64,000 nt of DNA from Cololabis saira (Eukaryota; Chordata; Actinopteri; Beloniformes; Belonidae), in the NCBI RefSeq assembly GCF_033807715.1, contig NC_084610.1:2228501-2292500 (forward strand), written 5' to 3'. The notes below the pieces were generated by a model that searched no databases, had not been told where the DNA came from, and worked only from the letters and a program-made list of their open reading frames with translations. The translations under genes were made by a program, and so were the position numbers. Shown here one piece after another: positions 34,341-43,709 of the stretch. Position 1 is the first letter of the stretch, and each line of letters opens with the position of its first letter.

Positions 34341-34634
34341 CGGCGTTGGATGATTTTTATCCGAGGTGATTTTGTTCTGAGGATATTTGTACATTTTCAA
34401 GCATTTATCCGGAGCTCCTGTCCAGTCGGAGGATGAGAGGAAAGTCTGAGGCTGCACGTGTTTATGAAAACACCCGCCGCTGGAACAGCAACACCTGCCC
34501 TTCGCACGCTACACTCTTCACTCTGCAGAGGACGTAAATGAGGCGATAACGCCGCTCGGGAAAGGTCATGAACGTGGATCTGTCCTCTACTGATGAAGCG
34601 ACTAACGCGGAGTCCAGCAGCAAGCCCAGAAAAG
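34341..34634. other. No gene recognised
   Basis: About 290 bp of balanced composition between the CpG patch and the LTR, with no repeat signature and no supported exon. If 34222-34302 is an exon, this would be intron. Confidence 0.4.
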
Positions 34635-34946
34635 TGTCACGGAGTGGTTGGATGAGGATCCAGATGCAGGAGAGCGAGAGGCAGGAGTTCCAAAAACAGG
34701 GTTTATTTTGCAGAAACCAAAAACTAAAGTGCTGCTTAGCAGGATCAAAAACCACAGAAACAGGGATCGAAAAACTATGGGACAACATGGAGGGAGCAAA
34801 CAGTACGGAACCACAAGGAGCAAGGGAAAGACAAGACCAGATATACACAAGGGGGTAACGAGACACAGGTGTGAACAATCAGGGCAGATGGAAGACAGGC
34901 GGGGCAAAACAGAAACACAAACTGGGGGAAATGTCAACCACTGACA
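34635..34946 (-). mobile_element. 3' LTR of an LTR retrotransposon
   Basis: Read on the minus strand it starts TGTCAGTGGTTGACA and ends CCACTCCGTGACA, the TG...CA pattern of an LTR, 312 bp long. AATAAA lies at 34707-34702 (minus). Directly upstream on that strand is a purine run (GAGGGGGGGG, complement of 34950-34959) three bases before the LTR, as expected for a polypurine tract. Gypsy-like is likely in fish; no 5' LTR or pol gene is in reach. Confidence 0.7.
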
Positions 34947-34959
34947 TAACCCCCCCCTC

Positions 34960-35700
34960 AAGGGACAGATCCCAGATGTCCCCATGGACATATCACCCAG
35001 GGCGGGTGGAGGGGGCCTGGAGGAGGGCCCAGGCCAACACACGGCCAAAGTTCCGGGGGCCGTCCTCGGGACCGGCAAGACCGGCGAGACAGTTCCGGGG
35101 GGTCGTCCTCGAGGCCTAGGCTTGGGCCTTGGACGACTTGGCGTGGGGCTTGGACGACTTGGCGTGGGGCTTGGACGACTTGGCGGGGAACTTGGAAGAC
35201 TTGGCGGGGAACTTGGACGACTTGGCGGGGAACTTGGAAGACTTGGCGGGGAACTTGGACGACTTGGCGGGGAACTTGGACGACTTGGCGGGGAACTTGG
35301 AAGACTTGGCGGGGAACTTGGACGACTTGGCGGGGAACTTGGACGACTTGGCGGGGAACTTGGACGACTTGGCGGGGAACTTGGAAGACTTGGCGGGGAA
35401 CTTGGACGACTTGGCGGGGAACTTGGACAACTTGGCGGGGAACCTTGACTTGGCGGGGAACTCAGGATACGAGGAGCCGGCTGCGAGGGGGTCCTTGGTG
35501 CTGGCTGCGGGGGAACCTGGGACCATCACCGGAGCAGGGGCTGATGCGTCCGGGACCACCACCGACGATGCGCCCAAGACCACCGCCGGAACAGAGACCA
35601 GCTGGGGCTGGCGCCGACGGCGCCGTCGGCGCCAGCCACAGAGCCTGAATGCTCCTGGGCCCCCCCAAGCCAGGCGGGGGGGCCCACGAGCATTTTAGCT
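34960..35700 (-). pseudogene. Retrotransposon internal 3' region with 21-bp repeat
   Basis: This is the body next to the polypurine tract. Its minus-strand frame (35583-35116) reads a Pro/Ala/Ser-rich leader, then repeats of KFPAKSS. The plus-strand frame reads LDDLAGN repeats. Both stay open because the unit is 21 bp, about 16 copies at 35112-35458. No reverse transcriptase, protease or integrase motif is present, so it is a fragment. Which strand, if any, was coding cannot be told; the LTR orientation favours minus. Confidence 0.45.
35606..35637. repeat. Perfect 32-bp palindrome
   Basis: GGCTGGCGCCGACGGC followed immediately by its exact complement, all G/C except two bases per arm. It has no spacer, so it could form a very stable cruciform or hairpin. 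It lies just beyond the 21-bp repeat. Confidence 0.85.
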
Positions 35701-36060
35701 ATTTGGTTCGTGGAAGAGTCGTATTTTAAAGCTAATATTGTTTATTGTGCTGTTAATTGTTCTAACAGAAGATCAAAGCTTGGCCGCCGTTTCAGATTTT
35801 TCAGAAATGTGGATGGACGGAGGTGTTCCAAGCTAACTAACATGACAGAATAGATGTTGGGAAGAAACTGTGAAAACCAGGCGTCCAGGCCGCTCTGGAG
35901 GAACCTGGTTGATGTCTTAGAGGATGATGGGATGGCGACACGAGACAGTGACGCGACTGCAGATCAGAAAGCCTTCGGTAGAAAGAGTGAACGATTTAAA
36001 GTCCATCCTTTTCCCTCATCGGCCGTCTCTCAGCCGACTCCTCCGCCGGTTGGACGTACT
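35701..36060. other. No gene recognised
   Basis: About 360 bp without a recognised repeat. It may be the upstream, badly decayed part of the LINE whose 3' end follows. Confidence 0.35.
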
Positions 36061-36421
36061 CTAAAATCCATGATATAGCAGAGCAGAAAACTGCTCTATT
36101 TGCCTTTAAAGCCCAGCAGAAACTACTTCCAAACTACATTCAGGATTTGTTCCAAATAAAATAAACCTGCTATGACCTGAGGGGAAAACTCATGTTTGAG
36201 ACGACGACAGCAAGAACTAATATTAAAAAGAGATGGACATCAATTAAGGCTAGAGAAATATGGAATAGTTGTGACAACGACCTAAAAATGTGTAGTTCTA
36301 TCTTCAAGTTTAAGGAAATGTTTAAAGAAAATACTGTAAATAAATATAAAACACTATAATTATAAAGTATATTATCAAAAACATTCTAGAATGTGAAACG
36401 TCAATTTTATATTTTGTCTTA
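36061..36421 (+). pseudogene. LINE reverse transcriptase, C-terminal remnant 1
   Basis: In two frames the sequence reads AFKAQQKLLPNYIQDLFQ, then TTTARTNIKKRWTSIKAREI, WNSCDNDLKMC and FKFKEMFKENTVNKYKTL before a stop. The order (LPNYIQ-type motif, arginine-rich strand, LWN-type motif, FK..K.MF) is that of the C-terminus of CR1/L2-group LINE ORF2 proteins in fish. A frameshift or stop at about 36165 breaks it. The catalytic part is absent. The 3' UTR is interrupted by the element at 36425 and resumes at 37138. Confidence 0.65.
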
Positions 36422-36424
36422 TTA

Positions 36425-37137
36425 GGGCCCGAGCTTATTAGGGCCTTATTAGAGCCCTATTGTATCTGTAGGAATTGTTATTATTATTTTCCTTCTGACG
36501 AAATGAGGGCCTTTTTTTCCCCCTAAACGTGCCCCAAAAGTCACCAAATTTTGCAGGCAAGCCAGTCCTGGCAAAAAATTTGATATTTAATGGTTTGCAT
36601 TAATGGGCGTGGCCTAATGGCTCAACAGCGCCCCCTAGAAAACTTCGTGCCTCAAGCCCCACAATACGGTTTGACGTACATGCACGAAAATCGCTACACA
36701 CCTGTATCATGTCAGAACTTAAAGAAAAGTCTCTTGGCGCCATGGCCGAAACCGAACAGGAAGTCGGCCATTTTGAATTAATCGTGTAATTTTGGCGAAA
36801 TTTATGCCATTCCTTCGGCAGTTAATACGGCACGAACCGTAACGTGCACCCAGGTGTGTTATACATCAAAATATGCATCTCCATCCTGCGACGATGCGCA
36901 TTACTTTTCTCTTTCAAGAGACGCCAAAAAGCGCGCCCCCCTTCTTCTGATTGGTCGATATCTGATAGTTCCTACTTTCTGCCATAACTTTTGAATGGTT
37001 TGATACAGAGAGACGTGGCTGGTGTCATCCACTAAATGTCCAGGCCTGAAGAATCTACATCAAGTCATACAAGCTTCCACTGCAGCCTGAACGTGCACAA
37101 GGGTGGAGGACCGTTCATCGCTGCTTGCAGCTTTAAT
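36425..37137 (+). mobile_element. Isolated GGGCCCGAGC-family element (713 bp)
   Basis: Both ends are present: GGGCCCGAGC (36425) and hairpin 37120-37131 plus TTTAAT. TTA lies on each side (36422-36424; 37138-37140). The interior is one ~458-bp monomer of the TTAATACGGC type and one ~128-bp-type unit, then a unique tail (ATCCACTAAATGTCCAGGCC). This is the compact form of the family and shows that promoter-like units, tRNA-like segment and dinucleotide tract are additions in the big array. It splits a LINE 3' UTR. Confidence 0.75.
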
Positions 37138-37345
37138 TTATTTTTGTCTTCTTTATGTATTGTTTGTTTCCACGGAGTAATGCTAATGTTTCAGATTTAA
37201 GCTGATCTTAAGATAAAAAGGGTAGGCACTATAAGCTTCGCCCTACACCTTTGCGGCTAAAGAAATGTTTATTTTACCTTTTCATCTTGTTTTGTAAAAA
37301 AGTGTGTACAAGCCGAAATAAAGATTCATGCATTCATTCAGGGCG
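37138..37345 (+). mobile_element. LINE 3' UTR continuation and tail
   Basis: After the inserted element the LINE continues, with CTATAAGCTTCGCCCTACACC and CCGAAATAAAGATTCATGCA, ending in a (CATT)n-like tail. The homologous 3' UTR at 39295-39446 has CCCTTGGCTTCAGCCTACTCC and CCGAAATAAACCATTAATTC. Confidence 0.6.
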
Positions 37346-38560
37346 ATGGAGGCTCCGTCTCCTCCACCTGAGAGGACGCCCCGCCGCCCCGGCCCCGGCG
37401 CTCTGATGTCATCACTGGTCCAGGGTGCGAGACATGGACGTGGGAGCGCCGGCTGCTTTTGTGTTCCTCTTCCCCACGTAAATGACACATTTAGGATTTA
37501 TTAAGACAAGAAACACTTTTCAAATAGTGACTCAGAGGAGGCTCCGTGGAGACCGGCTCATTACTGCGTAGCCTCAGGACACGTTCGCCGCCTCAGACGA
37601 GGCATCCTCCTTTCCCCCTCTCCTCGTCTCTTCTGTGTTTTGTGTTGCTGCTCGTCGCCGTTAAGTCGCAGCGGTTTGTTCAAAGCTGCGGCGATGATTC
37701 GGGCTCCCAGCAGGTGCCGCCCTGATGTCTGTTCAATTATTAAAGCGAGGGCCACATGGATTCATTACTGCCGCCGCACCCATTAGATAGCTGCTCACAT
37801 ATTTCCTCTGTGCTCACAAAAACGCCGCCGCCGCTGCAGCCCTTTTCCTCGCTCCTGCTTTCTCTTTTATTCATCGCCGTCCTCGTAATTTTTTATTTCT
37901 TTTTCGGCATGCATGGAAATATTAAAGAGCCATTCGTTCCCACTCAGTGTTGTGGGCACAAGAGCCATCGGCAGCTTTTTGATTCGCTCTCATCAAACTG
38001 AGGTCACACCAGCCCCTTTTTAACTTCACAGCGGCCCCCGTTCCCCCCCACGCCAACCACCAAAACTGCCACGGCGTTGATAAATAAGTCATGCGGTGGA
38101 CGCGAAGTCCAACCTCGTCAAGATCGGCTCCAGCAGCCGCAGACTTCCCCTTTCTTCCTCCCTTCTCAGCAGCTCAGATGTTTGTACTTTGATGACTCCG
38201 TAATGACCAATCAATGCCGCAACAAAGTCTGCCACAATTGTTGGGATCAAGCATCAACTTGAGGCTCAAAGATGCCACCTATAAATTCTTTATTTTCTTC
38301 TTTATGAAACTTTTTTGTCAACAGTTTGACCCAAAAAATAGGCGTAAAATGGGCGGCGATTGCGAGCCGGAGCCTCTTGTGTGAAGATGCAAATAATGAG
38401 TGTTGACGGCAGAAAAGATACTGGTGTGTGTTTTTATAAGGACGAACGAGTTGTGTCTAACTGGGACGGGATGTTGGTGGAAGGTAGATCGTGATTTTTC
38501 CTGCTTCAGAGAAGGTTTGTGCACACATGTATAAGCACTAAATCGGGGGTCTGCATTTAT
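37346..38560. promoter_or_regulatory. Non-repetitive island, possible conserved noncoding DNA
   Basis: From 37560 to 38260 the sequence is of balanced composition with no repeat signature. Notable stretches include TCAATTATTAAAGCGAGGGC, CACCCATTAGATAGCTGC, CGGCATGCATGGAAATATTA and TGACCAATCAATGCCGC. Open frames of 60-80 codons have no family likeness. It is listed as a candidate regulatory island only. Confidence 0.3.
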
Positions 38561-38562
38561 TT

Positions 38563-38619
38563 CAGGGGGGGATGCCGTCCCCCCTCATCCCCCCTCATCC
38601 CCCCTCAACTCCAGTACTG
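38563..38619 (-). mobile_element. Fragment of the hAT-like CAGTACTGG element, inverted
   Basis: The complement matches the left end of the element at 40800 (CAGTACTGGAGTTGAGGGGG and repeated GATGAGGGGG, then GACGGCATCCCCCC). Only about 57 bp remain. Confidence 0.65.
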
Positions 38620-38689
38620 GTTTTACGTTTTTGTCTTACCGATAGGTCAGTTTTCTGAAAGGGAGTGGGTGTGGTTGGCCAAACTATTT

Positions 38690-38927
38690 TAATATATCGA
38701 TACACAGGTATGTTTAAGAAGGCATGGGAAGAACCAAAAGTAAAGAAAACTGTGTTTCCGTGAAAGGTGTCAAATTGTGGAATTGCTGTGATAATGATTT
38801 AAGAATGTGTACCTCAATTTATGTTTTCAAAAAAATGTTTAAATATAAAACGATAAACAGTTATAAAGAAATTTGTTAATTATGTTGGTACAGCCTATTA
38901 TAGATAAACATGAAAATAGCACCACTA
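38690..38927 (+). pseudogene. LINE reverse transcriptase, C-terminal remnant 2
   Basis: One frame reads CVSVKGVKLWNCCDNDL, then RMCTSIYVFKKMFKYKT and INSYKEIC before a stop at about 38880. VKGVKLWN and the FKKMFK motif are the classic C-terminal end of fish CR1/L2-group LINE proteins and closely match remnants 1 and 3. The 3' UTR carries a Tc1-type MITE and ends at 39446. Confidence 0.65.
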
Positions 38928-38929
38928 TA

Positions 38930-39163
38930 CAGTGGGGAGAACAAGTATTTGATACACTGCCGATTTTGCAGGTTTTCCCACTTGCAAAGCATGTAAAAGT
39001 CTGTAATTTTTATCATAGGTACTCTTCAACTGTGAGTGATGGAATCTAAAAAGAAAATCCAGAAAATCACATTGTATGATTTTTAAGTAATTAATTTGCA
39101 TTTTATTGCAAGTGGGAAAACCTGCAAAATCGGCAGTGTATCAAATACTTGTTCTCCCCACTG
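38930..39163. mobile_element. Tc1/mariner MITE with TA duplication
   Basis: CAGTGGGGAGAACAAGTATT at the left is mirrored by the complement at the right end (CTTGTTCTCCCCACTG). TA lies at 38928-38929 and 39164-39165. The inverted ends extend about 60 bp (GATTTTGCAGGTTTTCCCAC). The 234-bp element inserted into a LINE 3' UTR. The ends match a Tc1-type family widespread in fish. Confidence 0.85.
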
Positions 39164-39165
39164 TA

Positions 39166-39446
39166 TACCCCTTTTTGCATTATTGGTTTTACTATTTTTA
39201 TATAATATAATGCAATGACAGTTTCTCTTTGTTTTCTTTTTATATATTTCTTTTCTTATTTGTGTATTATCATCCACCGAATGATATACACTGCACAGGA
39301 TAGGCTATAATAAGCCCTTGGCTTCAGCCTACTCCTTTTTCGGACATTTCTATTTACCTTTTATTTTATTTGTGAAGTGAACATGTAAATGTTTCAATGT
39401 ATTCTGTCCGAAATAAACCATTAATTCATTCATTCATTCATTCATA
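39166..39446 (+). mobile_element. LINE 3' UTR with (ATTC)n tail
   Basis: Continues the LINE of 38690 after the MITE: CCCTTGGCTTCAGCCTACTC, TTCTGTCCGAAATAAACC, then (ATTC)n to 39446. Short tandem tails of this sort are typical of CR1/L2-group LINEs. Confidence 0.65.
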
Positions 39447-39984
39447 CCACGTCCGACCACAGCGGGTCAGATATCTCCAGAGAGGTCACGCGTCCTGGCA
39501 TTAATCCACCTCTAGTGGGTGAAGGTGGTTTTACAAGACGTGTTGGACTATCCTCGGTCATCCATTTAGGATTAACAGTGGCTCTGTTTTTTAAACAGCA
39601 GTTCTCTACACTCCCATGTTGTTTTAGTGGCTTTAAAGGAAACATTTTCTGACCTTTTATGATAAGTTGACATTTCTGGAGGTCTTAAAGGTATAGTGTG
39701 TGATCGTATTCTAAAACATTTATTGTTATACTGGGTGAAATGGTCCTTCCATCCTGAGAGTATCCAGTGAATAATGTGTTCAGAAAAAGGAAAGAAAAAC
39801 ATCTGACCTCTCTGACAGCTTTAATCCTGTAAAAACTCTGACCAATCTGTCTTTTGCGGTCCGAATGGCACGGATTGGTCAGAGGACCAGAGGATTGGCA
39901 GGGGGGGAAGAACCAATCAGATGCCTTCATTTTAAGTCCCGCCCACGCCCCCTGTCCCATGCGGTGCTCTGCAGGCTCTGGAGC
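39447..39984. other. No gene recognised
   Basis: About 540 bp. TTAAAGGTATAGTGTGTGATC near 39685 resembles the AGG.. ends of TTAA-flanked elements, but no partner end was found. No coding support. Confidence 0.35.
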
Positions 39985-40060
39985 CACGGCTACGCCGTAG
40001 GATACGCGGCGACGCGCACCATTCTGCGTTGGTGTAACGCGGAACCATAAATCAGCCTTC
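39985..40060. mobile_element. GGCTGATTTATGG-type MITE, fragment 3
   Basis: ACGGCTACGCCGTAGGATACG, GCGACGCGCACC, CTGCGTTGGTGTAACGCGG and ACCATAAATCAGCCTT. The right terminus is intact and the left one lost. Confidence 0.7.
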
Positions 40061-40152
40061 AGTGTGTCTCTGTCTGCTGTTCTGAACTTCTCTGTTCTCA
40101 TTTTGCTGGGACGTCGTATGCATTCATTGTTGTGTCTAAAAATGATGCGCAG

Positions 40153-40262
40153 TGCCCACCCAATCAGAAACGGTACAGATATTCTGTGATATTTTTTTAT
40201 ATTTATAAAAAAATAAAATTATAAAAAAATAAAGGATCCCCATAACTTTGATTGGGTGGGCA
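40153..40262. repeat. Inverted TGCCCACCCAATC pair
   Basis: TGCCCACCCAATC at 40153-40165 and its complement at 40250-40262 flank an A/T-rich 84-bp loop. A third GGGTGGGCA follows at about 40277, next to C-runs (40288-40336). This may be one end of a foldback element. Confidence 0.6.
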
Positions 40263-40336
40263 GGACACACGTTTTGGGTGGGCACAGCCCCCCCCCCCCC
40301 CTGCCCCCCCCCCCCCCCCCCCCCCTGCCCCCCCCT

Positions 40337-40785
40337 AAAACCGGCCTCACTTACAGGTGAATGAGACATGGGGTAGTTTTGTTGAAAATGTGCTGTCCAA
40401 AATGTCCTGGAAAACTGGACTCCTGCAAATGCGCGTTTCCCAAACTTTGTGGGGGCGTGGCTTTGGACGGAGCGCTGACGGGAGGGGGAGGAGGGGGCGG
40501 GGCTTAGAGGAGGTGCCACTTTCAAATCTTGCTAGCTCTCCAACATCACGGACTATACCTTTTAATGAAAAAAAGTCTGCAGCATGTTTTGATCCGAACA
40601 CAAAGATTCAGTTCAGCAGCAAGATTTTCAAACGTATTTCTGAAGTTGGGTTCATAACGGCCTGTTTAAGGGGCGGGGTCTCCCTCCTAAATGGGAGTCT
40701 CTCTCTAAGAAACGCCTTCTGAGATGGATTTTGCCTTCTGAAGTTTTGTAGCTTTGTGCGACCCGTTTCAGAGCAACAACAAGTA
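40337..40785. other. No gene recognised
   Basis: About 450 bp with GGGGGCGTGGC and GGGGGCGGGGC boxes near 40450-40505 and GGGGCGGGGTC near 40672. Frames on both strands are short and unrecognised. It may belong to an unplaced repeat. Confidence 0.35.
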
Positions 40786-40799
40786 CAGCCAGTACTGGA

Positions 40800-41586
40800 G
40801 TTGAGGGGGGATGAGGGGGGATGAGGGGGGATGAGGGGGGACGGCATCCCCCCTGAAATAAAAACGGTCCAAATCATCCCCCCTGAAATAAAAACGGTCC
40901 AAATCATCCCCCCTGTAAAACTGCCATCCCTCCTTTCCATCCCTTATGTCATTTCATCAATGAATGTGGTTTTACTGCTATTTCAACATTTAGAGTCATC
41001 ACCAGAAAAATAACACCAGAAAAATAACTTATTTGACAATTTTCACCTGTTTCAAGTAAATTTTCACTTGAAATAAGTAGAAAAATCTGCCAGTGGGACA
41101 ACATTTATCTTCTCATTACAAGCAAAAACATCTTTTTCTACTTATTTTAAGTGAAAATCTACTTGAAACAGGTGAAAATTGTTGTTTTTTCCAGTGATGA
41201 GTCTTGTTTTAAGTGTAATGAGATTTTTTTTTACTAAAATGAGACATTTTAACTAGAAATAAGACAAATATTCTTGTTAAGATTTAGAGTTTTTGCAGTG
41301 ATCCATGTTACTTATCCTGTGAAGGACAGAGTCATATTGATAAGTTCAGAAAAGTGTTTTTTATTGTTGTGTTTTGATGTATTTGATGTAAGCCCAGTGG
41401 ATATTTAAAGCTTACAGAAGGCTGCATTTAACTGCTGCTATGTCATTCCTGCAGTATTTCTGCAGCTGTTTTGGTCACTGCTATTATTTGTAATATATTA
41501 TATTATTTGTAATCAGCACAAATTATCTGTCCCCATATGATAAAATCCACCCCCCCCTCCTGATTTATTTTACAACTCGAGTACTG
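40800..41586 (+). mobile_element. hAT-like nonautonomous element, intact copy
   Basis: CAGTACTGGAGTTG start and GAGTACTG end with the same interior as 242-770 plus 22145-22369, uninterrupted. At the place where the other copy carries the 21.4-kb array it reads GAAAAGTGTTTTTTATTGTTG. The element is bracketed by a 14-bp direct repeat ACAACAAGTACAGC (40786-40799; 41590-41603), which is three bases off on the right and so not a canonical 8-bp duplication. Confidence 0.8.
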
Positions 41587-41603
41587 GCTACAACAAGTAC
41601 AGC

Positions 41604-42270
41604 TCCATGTGAACTTTGATGGAGATCAAGACCAGATGAACTGGATAATTGTACTTTGATCAGGTCTGTGATGTCACAGTACCAGAACGATCTGAACTGT
41701 TCCCTGAATGACAGATTCTCAGCCTCAACATCGTGAGGAGGTTTGGAGCGGATAGTCACTTCAGACCTCCAAATATTTGCTCTCAAGCACAAGAATTTGC
41801 CTTTAAACTCTAACTTAACCTTTATATTTTTATTGATCTGCCTGAAAAGCCGGTGAAAGAAAATAAATTGGACATATTTTACATATTAACCAAATATTTC
41901 TTTATCCTCTTCGGAGGCTCCTCATCTTCCTGCTTGTGTTTTGTAGATCTAACCTCTGTCTCACGTTTGTTCTCAGCTCAGATTCAACCTTTTTCTTTTT
42001 TTCCTTCTGCATACGATTCTTTTCAAGTGATTAAAGAAGTAATATCAGACCACACGTCCAACCTTCCACTCCTACACCAACAAATACCCCAACCTTCCTC
42101 CTCCTCCTCCTCCTCCTCGTTTGATTTGCGCGCTCTGAACATGCCAACAATCCTAATTGCGCCCTGCTCCGTTCTCTTCCCACCGATGCCGTACGCCTCG
42201 TGCCACCAAATTCCTTGTGTGCTAATTAAGCAACGCGAGCAACGGTGGATACACTCCTGACAGGTGCTGC
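41604..42270. promoter_or_regulatory. Non-repetitive interval, part possibly conserved noncoding
   Basis: No repeat seen except a CCT-run at 42096-42118. The stretch 42120-42260 (ACATGCCAACAATCCTAATT, GCACCAAATTCC-like, GTGTGCTAATTAAGCAACGCG) has two homeodomain-type TAATTA/TAATT cores and balanced composition. Candidate only. Confidence 0.3.
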
Positions 42271-42283
42271 TGGCCTACCGGGG

Positions 42284-42346
42284 TCACGCACACACACACA
42301 CACAGCCACACACACTCACACACACATGCACACACACAGCCACAGA
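42284..42346. repeat. (CA)n microsatellite
   Basis: Interrupted CA repeat with CAGCCACA and CACTCACA interruptions. Confidence 0.85.
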
Positions 42347-42755
42347 CAACAGGAGAGCCGCTCGTGCTCACAGCATTAAAAATAAATGGAGAGAAGAGAG
42401 TAACGAGAAAGGCAAGACGTGTTAATTTCTATCTTCCATCTGTTATTACATAAGAACTGCCAACAACCGCCGTCTCTGGAAGAGCGGCGACGGGAGACGA
42501 GAGGAGGACCGACCGAGAGCCCAAAACCCAGAACACCAGCCATCGCCCGAGTCCTCCAGCACAGAAGAAGAATTCCTCGGGGAGGACGGCCGTGTGGAAG
42601 TCGGACTCGTCGAGACAAACACTCTCCAAAACTGTTTGAACACATAACCTGGTGTTCACTCTGAAATGCTGCAGATAACAGAAAAGAAGCTATAAAGGTT
42701 TGCATTTAAATGTTTTTCAAACAAGAGAAACAAAAATTTCAAATAGCTATTAGAA
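42347..42755. other. No gene recognised
   Basis: About 400 bp. Overlapping frames of 60-110 codons on both strands (42419-42705) have no recognised motif and are probably chance. Confidence 0.35.
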
Positions 42756-42761
42756 GAAAGG

Positions 42762-43610
42762 GTAACCCTTTCTTTTACAGTACAGTAATAACCAGGTAAT
42801 ACCATGGTAATTACACTGTAATTACCTAGTAGTACCTTGTATTTACAAGGTAATTACATGGTAACTACCGGGTAATTTACCCAGTAAGTACTAGGTAATT
42901 ATTACGTATGTTCTTGTACCATGTAATTATGTGTATTTAACATGTAATTACATAGTAAATACCTGGCTGATTAAACTAAACATTACTAGGTAATTACAAA
43001 GACATTAAATGGGAACTATGAGGGAAATTACAGGTATTTACTAGGTTAATATTGGTAACTACCAGTCAATTTACCATGTAATTACTCTGAAATTACATGA
43101 ATTATTTCTAAGTAAGTACCAGGTAATTACTAAGTATTTTTCTGCAAACTATCAGGAAATTTTCACCTATATTTGAGGTAGTTACCAGCTAATTACACTT
43201 TAATGACCATGTTTTTACCTCGTATTTACTATACATTTCATGGATAACTACCGGGTATTTACCCATTCATTATTGATTTATGTATTATCAATGGATTGGT
43301 GCATGTACCCCCGAGGGTGTAAATGACTCTATTGACCTTGTAATTAACCTGATAGTTACCATGTTTTTTTTTTTTTATTTAACCTTTATTTCACTAGGAA
43401 ACAAAACTCATTGAGATTAAAAATCTCTTTTACAAGAGGGTCCTGGCCAAGACAGGCAGCAACACAGTAACATGGCAATTGGCAGGTACTTACCTTGTAG
43501 TTACTTGCCCAGTAATTCTATTTCCTAAGTATTTACCCAATAAGTACAGACATTTTTACCTGGCTTTTACTCAGTAATTAAAGTGAAACTGGACTGTAAA
43601 AGAAAGCGTG
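42762..43610. mobile_element. MITE filled with degenerate GGTAATTAC repeats
   Basis: Inverted ends CTTTCTTTTACAGTACAG (left) and CTGGACTGTAAAAGAAAG (right). The interior is a drifting ~12-15-bp motif around TACCTGGTAATTAC in both orientations. An unrelated retroposed fragment sits at about 43363-43470. Confidence 0.6.
43363..43470 (-). mobile_element. Short retroposed LINE 3' end
   Basis: A T-run (poly-A on minus) is followed by AACCTTTATTTCACTAGGAA, CATTGAGATTAAAAATCTC and GTCCTGGCCAAGACAGGCAG, a stretch I recognise as a common fish LINE/SINE 3' segment. GTTACCATG to the left and GTAACATG to the right may be a decayed target duplication. Confidence 0.5.
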
Positions 43611-43709
43611 TGTTGTTTCCATAATATTACCTGGTACTTGTAGATTATAATTACAAAGATTTGAACAATTGGCAAAACGTCTGATAATTACCTCCCCTTT
43701 ACCCCGCAA

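Noticed and set aside
35129..35698. 189-codon plus-strand frame with LDDLAGN repeats
   Set aside because: A 21-bp repeat keeps several frames open; the LTR orientation is minus, and no family is recognised.
40786..41603. 14-bp direct repeat as the target duplication of the intact hAT-like copy
   Set aside because: The right repeat starts three bases after the terminus and hAT duplications are 8 bp; it is noted but not used as proof.
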